The notes beneath the pieces are model-generated. The model searched no databases. It worked only from the letters and a program-made list of their open reading frames with translations, and was not told the origin of the DNA. The translations under genes and the position numbers were made by a program. A stretch of 64,000 nt of DNA, from contig CM042687.1 in the NCBI GenBank assembly GCA_023614405.1, forward strand, positions 240,958,292-241,022,291, read 5' to 3'. The DNA is from Avena insularis. Taxonomy: Eukaryota > Streptophyta > Magnoliopsida > Poales > Poaceae. Below, piece by piece: positions 34,699-47,665 of this stretch. Within the stretch, counting starts at the first letter, position 1. The number at the start of each line of letters is the position of its first letter.

Positions 34699-36775
34699 GT
34701 CGACAGAGATAAGAAGAATAAGAATACGAAGGGTGGAGCCTCCATGAAGACTACCGCCGCCCTAGAGGAGGAGAAAAGAAAGGTTACCGGGATCCCTTTT
34801 GCCAAAGAACCCCCTCTTGTCTAAGCTTCTTTCTCTTCAAAATTGTCCATTGCTTGTCTTATTCCTGTACTTATACTTTTCGCATGTTTCAGGAAGAAGG
34901 CCACTACCAGTTTGAAGAAGACCTCCAAAACCTTGGGGGCTTCTAGAAACATCAAGGATATGATGCATTGTGACGTGTCTCCCCACGCATCTCCCGCCAT
35001 TGCCCCTGTTACTCCTAGCGTCCAGCCTATGTCCGCTCTGACAAGCTCACAGGACAAAGATTCATCTGGCCCTTCCGCCATGGAAGTGGACTCAGGTGCC
35101 TCCATGGAGCTTGCCGTTGTCGGCGAGCAGGCGATGCAAGAAAGTGCCGCAACCCAAATGGCTGAAGCTCCGACTAAGGATGCCATCAATAGCGGTAAGG
35201 AGGTGGTGGAGAGTGGTACGTCTGCCGAAGGCGGCGCCTCCGCACCCAAGAAAGCCATAGAGTTCCCGAAGATAGTCTACTCGGTACTTACGCAGGGTAG
35301 CTCCACTGTGGTTCCTGGTGCGACACCGACATCTCCAACATGCAGTCTTGAGGAGCTTCTCCGGCAAGCAGAAATCTTGCAAGGAAACAGTTTATCCCTC
35401 GGCAATTTGCTTGCTGAGAGTGCTACAAACTTCAAGATCATCGCACTTGTAAGTTTTATTTGCCTTTTGCATTTCATATGAGTATCCCACTGTAGCCCCC
35501 GAGTATTTAGACAGAAAACCATAGGTCTTTGCATCTGAATGCTCTAAGAGTGACTAAGCTAGAAAACTTCTCACTTTAGCCCCCAAGCATATAGTTTGAA
35601 TGAGTTATTTCGACTAGATGCTTTCAGAGTAGCATACGCAGTGTTTATAAATTTCAATACTGTAGCCCCCAATCATCTAGTTGTAACTGAATTAGTTCCG
35701 ATTAGATGCTTAAAGAAAGACTAAGCATATGACTGAGTTTAAAAACTTTATACTGTAGCCCCCAAGCTTCTAGCTGAAAACTGAATCAATTCCGACTAGA
35801 TTCTTAAAGAAAGACCAAGCATATTTCTAAGTTAAAAACTCTCATTGTAGCCCCCAAGCCTCTAGGTGGATATTTATCCGGCTAGATGCTCCAAGTAAAC
35901 TAAACAGCGTGAAACTTTTCCTTTCTACAGTGAGAATGCTCGGAGGGTCGTGGCCAAAGAGAAGTACCAGAAGATGCGCTCGGACTTGGAAGCCGAAAAG
36001 GGTAAAACTTCCTTCTTGAAGGAACAAATGACCAAGAGCAAGCGTCTGTTTTGTCCTTTCTTTTTCGTATTCCGACTTGGTCTTGTGCCAACATTCTCCG
36101 AGTACTCACTGTGCACTATTCTTTCTCCGACTTGTAGAAGCCATTTCCAAGGCTAAGGATATTGTTGTGCAATCCAAGCATATTCAACAACTGGATAGCG
36201 AAAACAAGATCCTAAAAGACTGTAAGACTCACGAGGAAGGATATGCTGAAGATGCACGAGGATTCCATGAAAGTCCTGTAAGACTCTGCCAACGAGGAGA
36301 TGAACCGCTTGAAGGAGGAAATCGCGATCCTAAAAGATCAAAAGAAAGTCGCCGATGAGAAAAATCAGCGACATCTGGATGCATACAGGATCCTCCGACA
36401 AGAAACGGACTCCATGGCGGAAACTCTCCAGCAGGCTGAGATTAGCATCTTTAGTAAGTGATTCTTCGTCTTGTACTTATGTAAGCTAGATACTCTGAAC
36501 TTTTGTGTTATTGAACTCATGCGTTCCTTTGTCAGAAATTTGCAGCTCCTATGGGGTTAACCCGGTCGCCTCCTCCAACAAAGGAATGCATGGTCATTGC
36601 CGGCAACTTTATCAACACCGCCATTAAGCTGACCAAGTAGATAGCCAAGCCCCTCCAGATTAACATCAAGGCGGTGGACTCTGTGGCGAAGTTCTCGGAG
36701 ATCCGGCGCCGAGCCCCCGAGCATATCTCAAGCTGGAAAGCTTCGTGTACACAGGCCGGCGCAAGGATGGCACTG
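34699..36775 (+). pseudogene. Tat antisense extra ORF, first part (apparent exons and introns)
   Basis: Coding-like blocks on the + strand alternate with intron-like blocks. Blocks: 34699-34820 (ends AKEPP); 34893-35451 after a CATGTTTCAG acceptor, Ser/Thr/Ala-rich, ending at a GTAAGT donor; about 35931-36042 after CTACAG (ENARRVVAKEKYQKMRSDLE); 36138-36225 after TTGTAG (EAISKAKDIVVQSKH); 36292-36453 (EEMNRLKEEIAILKD), ending GTAAGTG; and from 36536 after TTGTCAG. The three middle blocks have coiled-coil heptad character. This matches the plant 'putative gypsy type transposon' proteins found in Tat elements; their function is unknown. Splice sites are predicted by eye only. It is interrupted at 36775 by TR-GAG-2 and has further stops. 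Confidence 0.6.
35480..35890. repeat. 84-93-bp degenerate tandem repeat inside an intron of the Tat extra ORF
   Basis: The motif TAGCCCCC(A/G)A recurs at 35493, 35577, 35663, 35756 and 35849, each time followed by a copy of TAG(A)TGCT...AAG. The five units are spaced 84-93 bp and are clearly related but diverged. Confidence 0.8.
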
Positions 36776-39700
36776 TGTAAGAGTTCCCAACCTTTAATAA
36801 GGTAGAGATCCCTGTGTTTACAATGCTAGTCCCTATATCAATAGCTAGCATCCACAGTTAAGATGTAATATCAAGAAAAAAAGGTCATAATATAACTTTA
36901 TAACCAGGAATAACATAATTTTATTACGTCTTACATAGCTCATTTGGCTATTACATTACATTGCAGCAGAATATCTATAAGCATGGGGTCCTTCATCTTC
37001 ATAGTGCCACAGGCAAACATGTTGGTTGTAGACTTTGTAATCCTAATCAATCAACTTCACTAATATCAAACAAACCTGCAACATAACAAGTTTCAGCCAC
37101 AAGGGTCAATACATTGGAATTGTATTGGCAAGTTTCACTACTATGTAGAAATAAGTGGATCCTATCATTACATGCATATTTGGCTAAGTAGGGTTTTAGG
37201 CTCATTTGCAGAAAGCAATAATTTATCCTATCTTTTCAAAAAAAATTGATCTTTTGTCAAAAATCTTTCTGAGCTCCTTGGTACACCCCAAGTGCTTCAG
37301 GTCTTTGTCAAAATCTCTTGAGCTCCTTGGTACACCCCAAGTGCTTCAAGTCTTTAGTCAAAATCTCATGAGCTCCTTGGTACACCCCAAGTGCTTCAAG
37401 TCTTTAGTCACCTTAAAGTTTTGCTTTTAGAAAATTGGAATGTCGAGATTTCGCATAACTTCAGGCCTTAGTTGCTCAGTATTGTCCATAACCGGGGACA
37501 CGGCTAAGTACTTAGAATTTTATCTTCTGCAGAAGTTGTACACTTTACCCACATTACACAATCTCATCTTGTTGCCACCAGCGGCCGCTGGATAAGTACT
37601 CACCAAGATGGAGTACTGGCAGATTGAGAATGTGACGAAGTCTTTCCATAGGGTCCTCCCATACATAATGCCAGCTTGTCTTCAGGCACCAATGTAGGGT
37701 TCCTAGTTCCCTCATTCCAGTAACCTGAAGAGGCCAATGCATGGGTTTTCCACAATGTAATTGACTAAGCCAGTGCCCATTTAGCATGTGGCTGCACACG
37801 GAAGCCACTGTTCGAGAAACATGTTCAATCTCTAAGTCTGGGTGCTTTTCATCTGGTGCACAACAAAAAGATATTGCCATATAAACATGGTTCCTCTTGT
37901 TGCCACCTTGTCCAACACTTGAGTATCCTTGTCCACCCAGGTGGTTCTTTGAGTACTTGTTTTATTATATAAAACATAAGTCTTTTCTCAACTTCATAAA
38001 ATCTCAACATGTATCTCTTCTCAAAATATTTTGCAGGGCTAAGCATAATACAACTACATTGTTTCCAATAAGGAATATATAGGGTATCCTAATAGGATTT
38101 AGCATAGCATAAAGTATAGAAATCCTTTTCATGCATGTTTTCAAAATCCACTAAGTATAATGAAAATAGTAGGACTTGGATGATAGTGTCACTTGCCTTT
38201 TTGGTAGAGAGTGTTGGTTCACTTCTTGATCTTGATAATCTCACACTCTTCTAACTTCACTACAAATCAATCAAGCAAACATAGATTCAACTAGCATTCC
38301 AACCATTATTCAAACAATTCATCACACATAAAATAATAGAAACAAAGTCATGCATGCAAGCATGCAAAAGGTAGTTTTATTTTCAAAGGTGGTTTCTACT
38401 AGGCTCTAAACATTGTAAGATTCAAAGTGGTCATTTTCCAGAGTGGCAAAGTCATTTGCAAAAGGGTTTTACCTATAAAACCATTTTTTAAATGAAATCA
38501 TTATTTCATGTGGTGGAAAATGTTTTTAGTAAAGTAACAATTTTATATTGTTCACCAAATAAGTTGTTAGTTCACAAAACTTGGTGTTTTAGGGTCAGTA
38601 GGTTTGAATCAAAACACTTTCCAAAGGTTTTTCTCAAAAATCATTTCCATAGCAAAATCAATATTTTTATTTGGCTAGAAATGAGTTAATTCAAGTATTT
38701 ACTCCTAAACTTCACAAAATACAATGTTAAATCCATGGGTTGGTTCCTAGGGTCAGTAGGTTATCATTAAACCATTTTGCAAACATTTCAACCCCAAAAT
38801 CATTTTGGAATAATTTTTATAACCTAAACAAGCATACAAATGTTTCTGCAAAAACAAACATTTTACCAGAGGCTTTTTACTAAACAAATTGCATGGTTGG
38901 CTAGGGCTTGTCTTGCTGATTCCATTGATATAAGATTTGAAAACTTTGGACATGTAGAACTAAAGTTATGGATTTTTCAAATTTGCAAACAAATCAGATT
39001 CTAAATCTGTTTTAAACAGATCCAATGCCACGCAGCGCAAAACTACTGGTCGATACCGGTTCGCACGGATCGGCCTATGTGAGGCGTTGGATCTAAACAG
39101 ATCGCACGGCGTGGGTTGAGTCATACCTCTTCGTTCAGTTCTAATCTCAGCCGGACGATTCGCATCGCACGGGTCACAGCGGCTCGACCAGTAACTGGCG
39201 GCGGCGCGAGGTCAGACGGTGGCGTCGCGGCGGTTACAGGAAGCAAGGATGACAGAGGAGGGTCTCACCGTGTTTGCGAGGTCATGGTGAAGCTCGAGGT
39301 GATGCTGGTTTGGCGAGGGGCGCACTAGAGCGGGAGTAATCGCTCGCCGGAGTGGAGCTGCGCTCGGTTCAGACGGGCCGACGGAGGCGGGGCTACAAGG
39401 CGTGCCAGATCAAAATAAGGGGTGCGTTAGACGCGCATGGTACCAGGAAACATGTGAGCATCAGTGAACGGCTTCGGGGCGGTCTGTCTTACCAGGGGGA
39501 GGTCGCCGGAGAAAGAAATGACGCGGGCGACGTGGTCGCTGCTGCGAGCCGAGCTCGCAGCGCGGTTGAGCTGGCGACACGGGAAGGTGTGCCTGGGTCT
39601 GGGGAATGTGCCCGTGTGCTCGGGGAGGCAAGGGGTGGCGCGGGGTCGCCGGAATTTGCCCGCGAGTTCGTCGGAGCAGAGGGTGGTGTAGGAGAAAATT

Positions 39701-40818
39701 TGGCAGCCTGGGGGCGCGCTAAGGTGGGGCGACAGAGGGGAACGAGAGAGGAGATGCTGGCGCTTAAGTAAGCGTCATCGCAGGGCCGTTACATGGCGTG
39801 GTTAACGTGTAATCACGCCGGCATTTCATCGGCAGTAATGGCCAGAGAGGAATGAGGGGCGAGGTCGTCGCGGGGAGGAAGAGAGTGAGCTTGCGATGGG
39901 GCCGTCTGGCAGCGAGAGAGGGAAAAGGGAAATGGGGTCCACCTGTCTGTCGCTCTGCGGGTGCGTGTTTAGGTGGAAAATGCTTCGCGCGTGGGGGGAA
40001 AAGTTGGGCTGGACTGGTGGGCTGTTGGGCCAGACGAGTTGGGCTGAATCCTTTAGTATTTTTTTTGAACTGAAACTTTTTCCTATTTTCCATTTGATTT
40101 TCTGTTTTGAATTTCAAACAACAAATCAAACACCCAAAACAAATCAAAACTCCTCCAAACTTTGCATTTGAGTTTTGGTTCTGTTTAATAACATAAACCA
40201 AAGTCCAAAAATAATATAATATTTTTATTCTTTTTAGGATCTATTTAATAATTAAATAAATAGTCCTTAGTTATTTATTCAAATAGGATTTGTTTTATTT
40301 AAAATCTCCATTTGAAATCCAAATAATAACAAAACCATTCAGTAGATTTTATTTGAAAGTATAAAATACTTGGAAAACTTGTTTAAAATAAAATAATAAG
40401 TTTTTAGTGTTTATTCCAAATGGGAAAAGCCTTTATTTTAATAAATTTGGTTTATTAATAAACTCTCATTATTTTATTCAAATAAACCTTTATTCTTTTA
40501 ATCAAAACAAAATGTTTTATTTTAAATGCTTGGCCATGGTTTAATTTGGCTCTATAAAATAATCTTTATTTATATTTTTACCTTTTCATTTGAAAACCAA
40601 ATCTTTTTATTAAAAGATCCAAAATAGTAATTCCAAATATTTTTAACTTTATTGTTTATTAATTTTTTAAAATACCTTTAGGATTTTATTTGTTCAAATA
40701 GGTTTGAAGGTTTCCAATTGGAATCAAAAAGTTTCTTCTCACCCTGAAAATCAACAAAGTTTTATTTTATTCATATATTTTTCACATAACAAGATTTGGA
40801 AAATCTTGGGATGTGACA
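36776..40818 (-). mobile_element. TR-GAG-2 3' LTR (left copy)
   Basis: 4043 bp, on the - strand TGTCACATCCC...CTTACA. It contains the minisatellite at 37271, a GC-rich block (about 39050-40060) and an AT-rich tail. Very similar to 42783-46860. Confidence 0.88.
37271..37409. repeat. 49/50-bp minisatellite, three units (TR-GAG-2 left LTR)
   Basis: Units start at 37271, 37320 and 37370. The second is 50 bp owing to one extra base. Confidence 0.93.
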
Positions 40819-40927
40819 GGCTACCACCCTTAAAATAAATCTCGTCCCGAGATTTGGGAAGACTAGGGTTACAAGTTGGCTCAAAACATCTAGGGTACTA
40901 CCACCCTTAAAAAATTTCCAACTAAAT

Positions 40928-42010
40928 TTACATATTGGCCTTCTTGGGATCTTGGGGAAACTTCTCTCGGCAAACATCTGCATAGTGTCCTTTGTTTCCA
41001 CACTTGAAACATGTGACAAGGCTGAGATCCTTCATAGGCTTGTTTATCTTGTGCTTCATCTTTTCTGGGCAGTTGCTTGCATAATGTCCTTGGTTACCAC
41101 AATTGAAACATGTGATAAGTTTGAGTTCTTCACGTATCTCTTGTGGACAGGTTGCCGCATAATGGCCTAGATCTTTGCAGTTGTTGCACCATACTTGGCC
41201 AATCTCTTTATACTTCTGTTTCTCTGCACATTCACTGGAATAGTGTCCCATTTCTTTACAATGATGACATTGCACATGGCTTTTGTCCTTCTTTTTATTG
41301 GGTTTCTCCAAAGCTAGGAGTGCATCTAGTTTATGTTTTTCATATGTTATCTCATAGGTGGGAATGTCTACTTGTTTCTTGGACCTTCTATTGCTCCTTG
41401 GATAATTCATATGCCTCTTCTTTGGTCCTTTGAATTGGGTTGTACTGCATGGAGGTATAAGTGGAGCTTTTCCTTTGTCCTCATTCTTCTTGGTAGATTT
41501 GGATCCCTCTTGGTAGTTTGCAATCATTTGTTGCACTCCACCTTGTTTCCTTTGTTCAACCATGGAATAGATGGGGCATTGGATAGGGACATGGTTATTT
41601 CCTTCACATAGGTAACAAGTAGCTTGAGAGGTGGGACATTGGCCTACTGGATGTTTATCTTCACAATTGGGGCATTGATCTCTATGCTACTTGGAAGTGT
41701 GATCCTTGTCTCCACAAATATTGCAAGCTTTGGTTCCTTTCAGAATAACATCTTTGTCATCCTTGTTGTCACATACTCCTTTGGAAAATTTGCTTTCCAT
41801 GTTGAGCATTTGATCTGTCACCTTATGCAACATTTGGGCTTGGTTTTCCAAAAATCCTTGCAGGGTTGGATCTTCCCCACTGGTGTTGGCTATGAATTGA
41901 GCTGTCATTTGGTTCAACTGGTTTTGGGTTCCTATGAGTTCTCTCATGTTGTCCTCTTGGTTGTTGTTGGTGTCATCAACCTTGATGTTGGAGTATCTTG
42001 GAGTAGTCAT
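40928..42010 (-). pseudogene. TR-GAG-2 poly-zinc-knuckle gag-like protein, one premature stop
   Basis: The same 360-codon frame as copy 1, MTTPRYSN at 42010 to the stop at 40928. The four C-terminal knuckles are all intact here (CHHCKEMGHYSSEC, CNNCKDLGHYAATC, CFNCGNQGHYASNC, CFKCGNKGHYADVC), spaced about 20-30 residues, preceded by CYLCEGNNHVPIQC and two atypical Cys/His clusters. An in-frame TAG at 41687-41689 (codon 108) interrupts it at a different codon from copy 1. Otherwise the frame is open along its whole length, which argues the protein was under selection in the source element. No capsid or enzyme domain is seen. Confidence 0.82.
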
Positions 42011-42438
42011 CTGTTTGGGTTTGAATTGAGATTAGAATAGGCAAAATATTTCTAAGGAATCAATTCTAATCACACACATAACAATTCACTCAAGCAATGT
42101 GCAAGCAATCACAAACAAACATTTCACTCAAACAATGAAGTTCAAGCACATTTTTAGGCAACAAAAATATTTTTGTTACACCACATAAGTTGGTGTGGTT
42201 GACTTAACTAAAATATGGTAGTCCATCTATATGGTTCACTTGAGATCTTTCCATCTTTCTTGGTTGATTCTTCTTGCATGAGATCATGGTTTCCTTGAGA
42301 AAACTTTTGGTCACAAAACTTCAAGTGATGTGGGCTCCTTCTAACTTGTTTTTCCTTAGTCTCCAAATCTTGAGCAAGATTTCCTTGTCTCACTTGTCCT
42401 TAGTGACATCCAGGATTGAAGTCCTTGGTGAATATGCT

Positions 42439-42558
42439 GAAGATGTTGAAATCATTAGAGTTGAAGATGTTGAAGTCATTAGAGTTGAAGATGTTGAAGT
42501 CATTAGAGTTGAAGATGTTGAAGTCATTAGAGTTGAAGATGTTGAAGTCATTAGAGTT
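42439..42558. repeat. 24-bp tandem repeat in TR-GAG-2 leader, five units
   Basis: Five consecutive 24-bp units starting at 42439, 42463, 42487, 42511 and 42535; the first has one substitution. Same position and core as in copy 1, which has four. Confidence 0.95.
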
Positions 42559-42768
42559 GAAGAAGTCCTTTGCACATGGTGAAGCCTTTGGCCATGGGGT
42601 AGGTTTTTCCATCAAGTTGAAATAGAAGAGAATGTAGAATCAAAACCAAAATAGTTGAGGAAAGAGTTTACAAGATTGTTTGTAAATAAGTTTAGGAAAA
42701 AATACAACTCCTATTTTTCTAAGGGGTTTTGTCCAATCCTAGGGTTACAATCCTACAGGCAACACAGT

Positions 42769-42780
42769 GCTCTGATACCA
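42769..42780 (-). other. primer binding site (tRNA-Met type) of TR-GAG-2
   Basis: TGGTATCAGAGC on the - strand, two bases from the 5' LTR end at 42783. Confidence 0.85.
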
Positions 42781-42782
42781 TC

Positions 42783-45700
42783 TGTAAGAGGTCCCAACCT
42801 TTAATAAGGTAGAGATCCCTGTGTTTACAATGCTAGTCCCTGGATCAATAGCTAGCATCCACAGTTAAGATGTAATATCAAGAAACAAAGGTCATAATAT
42901 AACTTTATAACCAGGAATAACATAATTTTATTACATCTTACATAGCTCATTTGGCTATTACATTACATTGCAGCAGAATATCTATAAGCATGGGGTCCTT
43001 CATCTTCAAAGTGCCACAGGCAAACATGTTGGTTGTAGACTTTGTAATCCTAATCAATCAACTTCATTAATATCAAACAAACCTGCAACATAACAAGTTT
43101 CAGCCACAAGGGTCAATACATTGGAATTGTATTGGCAAGTTTCACTACTATGTAGAAATAAGTGGATCCTATCATTACATGCATATTTGGCTAAGTAGGG
43201 TTTTAGGCTCATTTGTAGAAAGCAATAATTTATCCTATCTTTTCAAAACAGTTTTGATCTTTTGTCAAAAATCTTTCTGAGCTCCTTGGTACACCCCAAG
43301 TGCTTCAGGTCTTTGTCAAAATCTCTTGAGCTCCTTGGTACACCCCAAGTGCTTCAAGTCTTTAGTCAAAATCTCTTGAGCTACTTGGTACACCCCAAGT
43401 GCTTCAAGTCTTTAGTCACCTTAAAGTTTTGCTTTTAGAAAATTGGAATGTCGAGATTTCCCATAGCTTCAGGCCTTAGTTGCTCAGTATTGTCCATAAC
43501 CGGGGACACGGCTAAGTACTTAGAATTTTATCTTCTGCAGAAGTTGTACACTTTACCCACATGACACAATCTCATCTTGTTGCCACCAGTGGCCGCTGGA
43601 TAAGTACTCACTAAGATGGAGTACTGGCAGATTTAGAATGTGACGAAGTCTTTCCATAGGGTCCTCCCATACATAATGCCAGCTTGTCTTCAGGCACCAA
43701 TGTAGGGTTCCTAGTTCCCTCATTCCAGTAACCTGAAGAGGCCAATGCATGGGTTTTCCACAATGTAATTGACTAAGCCAGTGCCCATTTAGCATGTGGC
43801 TGCACACGGAAGCCACTGTTCGAGAAACATGTTCAATCTCTAAGTCCCTAGGTGGTTTTCATCTGGTGCACAACAAAAAGAGATTTCCATATAAACATGG
43901 TTCCTCTTGTTACCACCTTGTCCAACACTTGAGTATCCTTGTCCACCCAGGTGGTTCTTTGTGTACTTGTTTTATTATATAAAACATAAGTCTTTTCTCA
44001 ACTTCATAAAATCTCAACATGTATCTCTTCTCAAAATATTTTGCAGGGCTAAGCATAATACAACTACATTGTTTCCACTAAGGAATATATAGGGTATCCT
44101 AATAGGATTTAGCATAGCATAAAGTATAGAAATCCTTTTCATGCATGTTTTCAAAATCCACTAAGTATAATGAAAATAGTAGGACTTGGATGATAGTGTC
44201 ACTTGCCTTTTTGGTAGAGAGTGTTGGTTCACTTCTTGATCTTGCTAATCTCACACTCTTCTAACTTCACTACAAATCAATCAAGAAAACATAGATTCAA
44301 CTAGCATTCCAACCATTATTCAAACAATTCATCACACATAAAATAATAGAAACAAAGTCATGCATGCAAGCATGCAAAAGGTAGTTTTTATTTGCAAAGG
44401 TGGTTTCTACTAGGCTCTAAACATTGTAAGATTCAAAGTGGTCATTTCCAAAGTGGCAAAGTCATTAGCAAAAGGGTTTTACCTATAAAACCATTTTTTA
44501 AATGAAATCATTATTTCATGTGGTGGAAAATGTTTTTAGTAAAGTAACAATTTTATATTGTTCAGCAAATAAGTTTTTAGTTCACAAAACTTGGTGTTTT
44601 AGGGTCAGTAGGTTTGAATCAAACACTTTCCAAAGGTTTTTCTCGAAAATCATTTCCATAGCAAAATCAATATTTTTATTTGGCTAGAAATGAGTTAATT
44701 CAAGTATTTACTCCTAAACTTCACAAAATACAATTTTAAATCCATGGGTTGGTTCCTAGGGTCAGTAGGTTATCATTAAACCATTTTGCAAAGATTTCAA
44801 CCCCAAAATCATTTTGGAATAATTTTTATAACCTAAACAAGCATACAAATGTTTCTGCAAAAACAAACATTTTACCAGAGGCTTTTTACTAAAAAAATTA
44901 CATGGTTGCCTAGGGCTTGTCTTGCTGATTCCACTGATATAAAATTTGAAAATTTTGGACGTGTAGAACTAAAGTTATGGATTTTTCAAATTTGCAAACA
45001 AATCAGATTCTAAATCTATTTTAAATAGATCCAATGCCACACGGCGCAAAACTACTGGTCGATACCGGTTCGCACGGATCGGCCTATGTGAGGCGTTGGA
45101 TCTAAACAGATCGCACGGCACGGGTTGACTCATACCTCTTCGTTCAGTTCTAATCTCAGCCGGACGATTCGCATCGCACGGCTCACAGCGGCTCGACCAG
45201 TAACTAGCGGAGCTAGCGGCGGCTGGCAGCGGCGCGAGGTCAGACGGTGGCGTCGCGGCGGTTATAGGAAGCAAGGATGACAGAGGAGGGTCTCACCGTG
45301 TTTGCGAGGTCGTGGTGAAGCTCGAGGTGATGCTGGTTTGGCGAGGGGCGCACTGGAGCGGGAGTAATCGCTCGCCGGAGTGGAGCTGCGCCTCGGGTTC
45401 GTACGGTCGTCGATGGAGGCGGGGCTACAAGGCGTGCCAGATCAAAATAAGGGGTGCGTTAGACGCGCATGGTACCAGGAAACATGTGAGCATGAATGAA
45501 CGGCTTCGGGGCGGTCTGTCTTACCAGGGGGAGGTCGCCGGAGAAAGAAACAGACGCGGCGACGGTGGTCGTCGTTGTTGCCGAGCCTGCAGAGCACGCG
45601 CGGTTGAGTTGGCGACACGGGAAGGTGCACCTGGGTCTGGGGAATGTGCCCGTGTGCTCGGGGAGGCAAGGGGTGGCGCGGGGTCTCCGGAATTTGCCCG

Positions 45701-46860
45701 CGAGTTCGTCGGAGAAGAGGGTGGTGTAGGAGAAAATTTGGCAGCCTGGGGGTGCCCTAAGGTGGGGCGACAGAGGGGAACGAGAGAGGAGATGCTGGCG
45801 CTTAAGTAGGCGTCGTCGCAGGGCCGTTACATGGCGTGGTTAACGCGTAATCACGCCGGCATTTCATCGGCAGTAATGGCCAGAGAGGAATGAGGGGCGA
45901 GGTCGTCACGGGGAGGAAGAGAGTGAACTGGAGGTGGGGCCGTCTGGCAGCGAGAGAGGGAAAAGGGAAATGGGGTCCACCTGTCTGTCGCTCTTCGGGT
46001 GCATGTTTAGGTGGAAAATGCTTCGCGCGTGGGGGGGAAAGTTGGGCTGGACTGGTGGGCTGTTGGGCCAGACGAGTTGGGCTGAATCCTTTAGTATTTT
46101 TTTTGAACTGATACTTTTTCCTATTTTCCATTTGATTTTCTGTTTTGAATTTCAAACAACAAATCAAACACCCAAAACAAATCAAACCTCCTCCAAACTT
46201 TGCATTTGAGTTTTGGTTCTGTTTAACAACATAAACCAAAGTCCAAAAATAATATAATATTTTTATTCTTTTTAGGATCTATTTAATAATTAAATAAATA
46301 GTCCTTAGTTATTTATTCAAATAGGATTTGTTTTATTTAAAATCTCCATTTGAAATCCAAATAATAACAAAACCATTCAGTAGGTTTTATTTGAAAGTAT
46401 AAAATACTTGGAAAACTTGTTTAAAATAAAATAATAAGTTTTTAGTGTTTATTCCAAATGGGAAAAGCCTTTATTTTAATAAATTTGGTTTATTAATAAA
46501 CTCTCATTATTTTATTCAAATAAACCTTTATTCTTTTAATCAAAACAAAATGTTTTATTTCAAATGCTTGGCCATGGTTTAATTTGGCTCTATAAAATAA
46601 TCTTTATTTATATTTTTACCTTTTCATTTGAAAACCAAATCTTTTTATTAAAAGATCCAAAATAGTAATTCCAAATATTTTTAACTTTATTGTTTATTAA
46701 TTTATTTTTTTAAATCCCTTTAGGATTTTATTTGTTCAAATAGGTTTGAAGGTTTCCAATTGGAATCAAAAAGTTTCTTCTCACCCTGAAAAACAACAAA
46801 GTTTTATTTTATTCATATATTTTTCACATAACAAGATTTGGAAAATCTTAGGATGTGATA
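42783..46860 (-). mobile_element. TR-GAG-2 5' LTR (right copy)
   Basis: 4078 bp and nearly identical to 36776-40818. On the + strand it ends TGTGATA where its partner ends TGTGACA, a single C-to-T change. The GC-rich ORFs (45312-45809 and others) are not supported as genes. Confidence 0.88.
43279..43417. repeat. 49/50-bp minisatellite, three units (TR-GAG-2 right LTR)
   Basis: Units start at 43279, 43328 and 43378, with the same unit number and the same extra base as the left LTR. Confidence 0.93.
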
Positions 46861-47150
46861 CACTATCAATGGTCAAGGCACACTATGAAGATGCCGACAT
46901 TGACACGGTGACCTCTAGTATCCCCGACATAGACGACGAAGGCCAAAAGATAAATCACGAGGCTATCTTGGCGTCGCTCGCGGGTTTTGACACCAGAGTC
47001 GCGTAGTGGGTCGACACTAACGTCTTTGTGCCCATGAAAACCATTGATGGTGGCAACCAAAGCTCCTCCGAGTCCCTCAACACTGTCGACTTCGAGGAAG
47101 GTGACTCTCCTGCTGCTGATGATGCTGCGTCCAAGTCGCGTGCTCCATAG
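46861..47150 (+). pseudogene. Tat antisense extra ORF, C-terminal part
   Basis: Resumes after TR-GAG-2 with MVKAHYEDADIDTVTSSIPDI. It is acidic, with a TAG at 47004-47006, then continues in the same frame through WVDTNVFVPMKTIDGGNQ to the stop at 47148-47150. The opposite orientation to the pol gene at 47666 and the gap of about 515 bp between their 3' ends make the two genes convergent. The gap (47151-47665) shows no ORF; it is AT-rich near 47150-47330 and could hold both 3' ends. Confidence 0.65.
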
Positions 47151-47665
47151 GAATGAAAAACAATTATGTAATATTTGTTTCCTCTATAATGTGTATGCGG
47201 AAAAAACTACGTGTTAACTTAAGGCAGAAAACAATGGTTGTTATTTCCTGCTACTCAAGAACTGGTTCCAGCATGTATATATTTTTTAAGCAAGTGATGG
47301 CTTATCCATTACTTTGGTTTTATGCTTGACTTTTCGTGACTCGGAAGACTCGTTGTCGGAACTGCGTGCTCAGGCGATGATGCCCAATGGCACCGTCAAG
47401 AACGTAAGCACAAAATCGCCGACAATAAGTGCCAAAAGTCACTACTCCAGAATCCACCTAAAAACAACAAAGAACATATAGACCAGAAAACTTAAGCTAA
47501 CGCCCGTAGGCGGAATTTTCACAAGTGCAATCGCAAAGCTTGTGCATAAAGGTTTTATACGATCCAAAAATGGACACTAAAGGAGGTAAAAGACTGAGAA
47601 ATATGAGTGAACTAGAGAGCTTTATTTCATTGATCATATAAGAGGTACACAATAGATAAAAAATG

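Larger units (their letters stand above)
36776..46860 (-). mobile_element. TR-GAG-2: second copy of the zinc-knuckle-only element
   Basis: Same architecture as 5487-15663: 5' LTR 46860-42783, tRNA-Met primer site, 24-bp leader repeats, 360-codon zinc-knuckle frame, polypurine tract, 3' LTR 40818-36776. The flanks CACTG (36771-36775) and CACTA (46861-46865) look like a 5-bp target duplication with one later change. It differs from copy 1 by many substitutions and indels in the GC-rich block, so the two came from different source copies. Confidence 0.88.
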
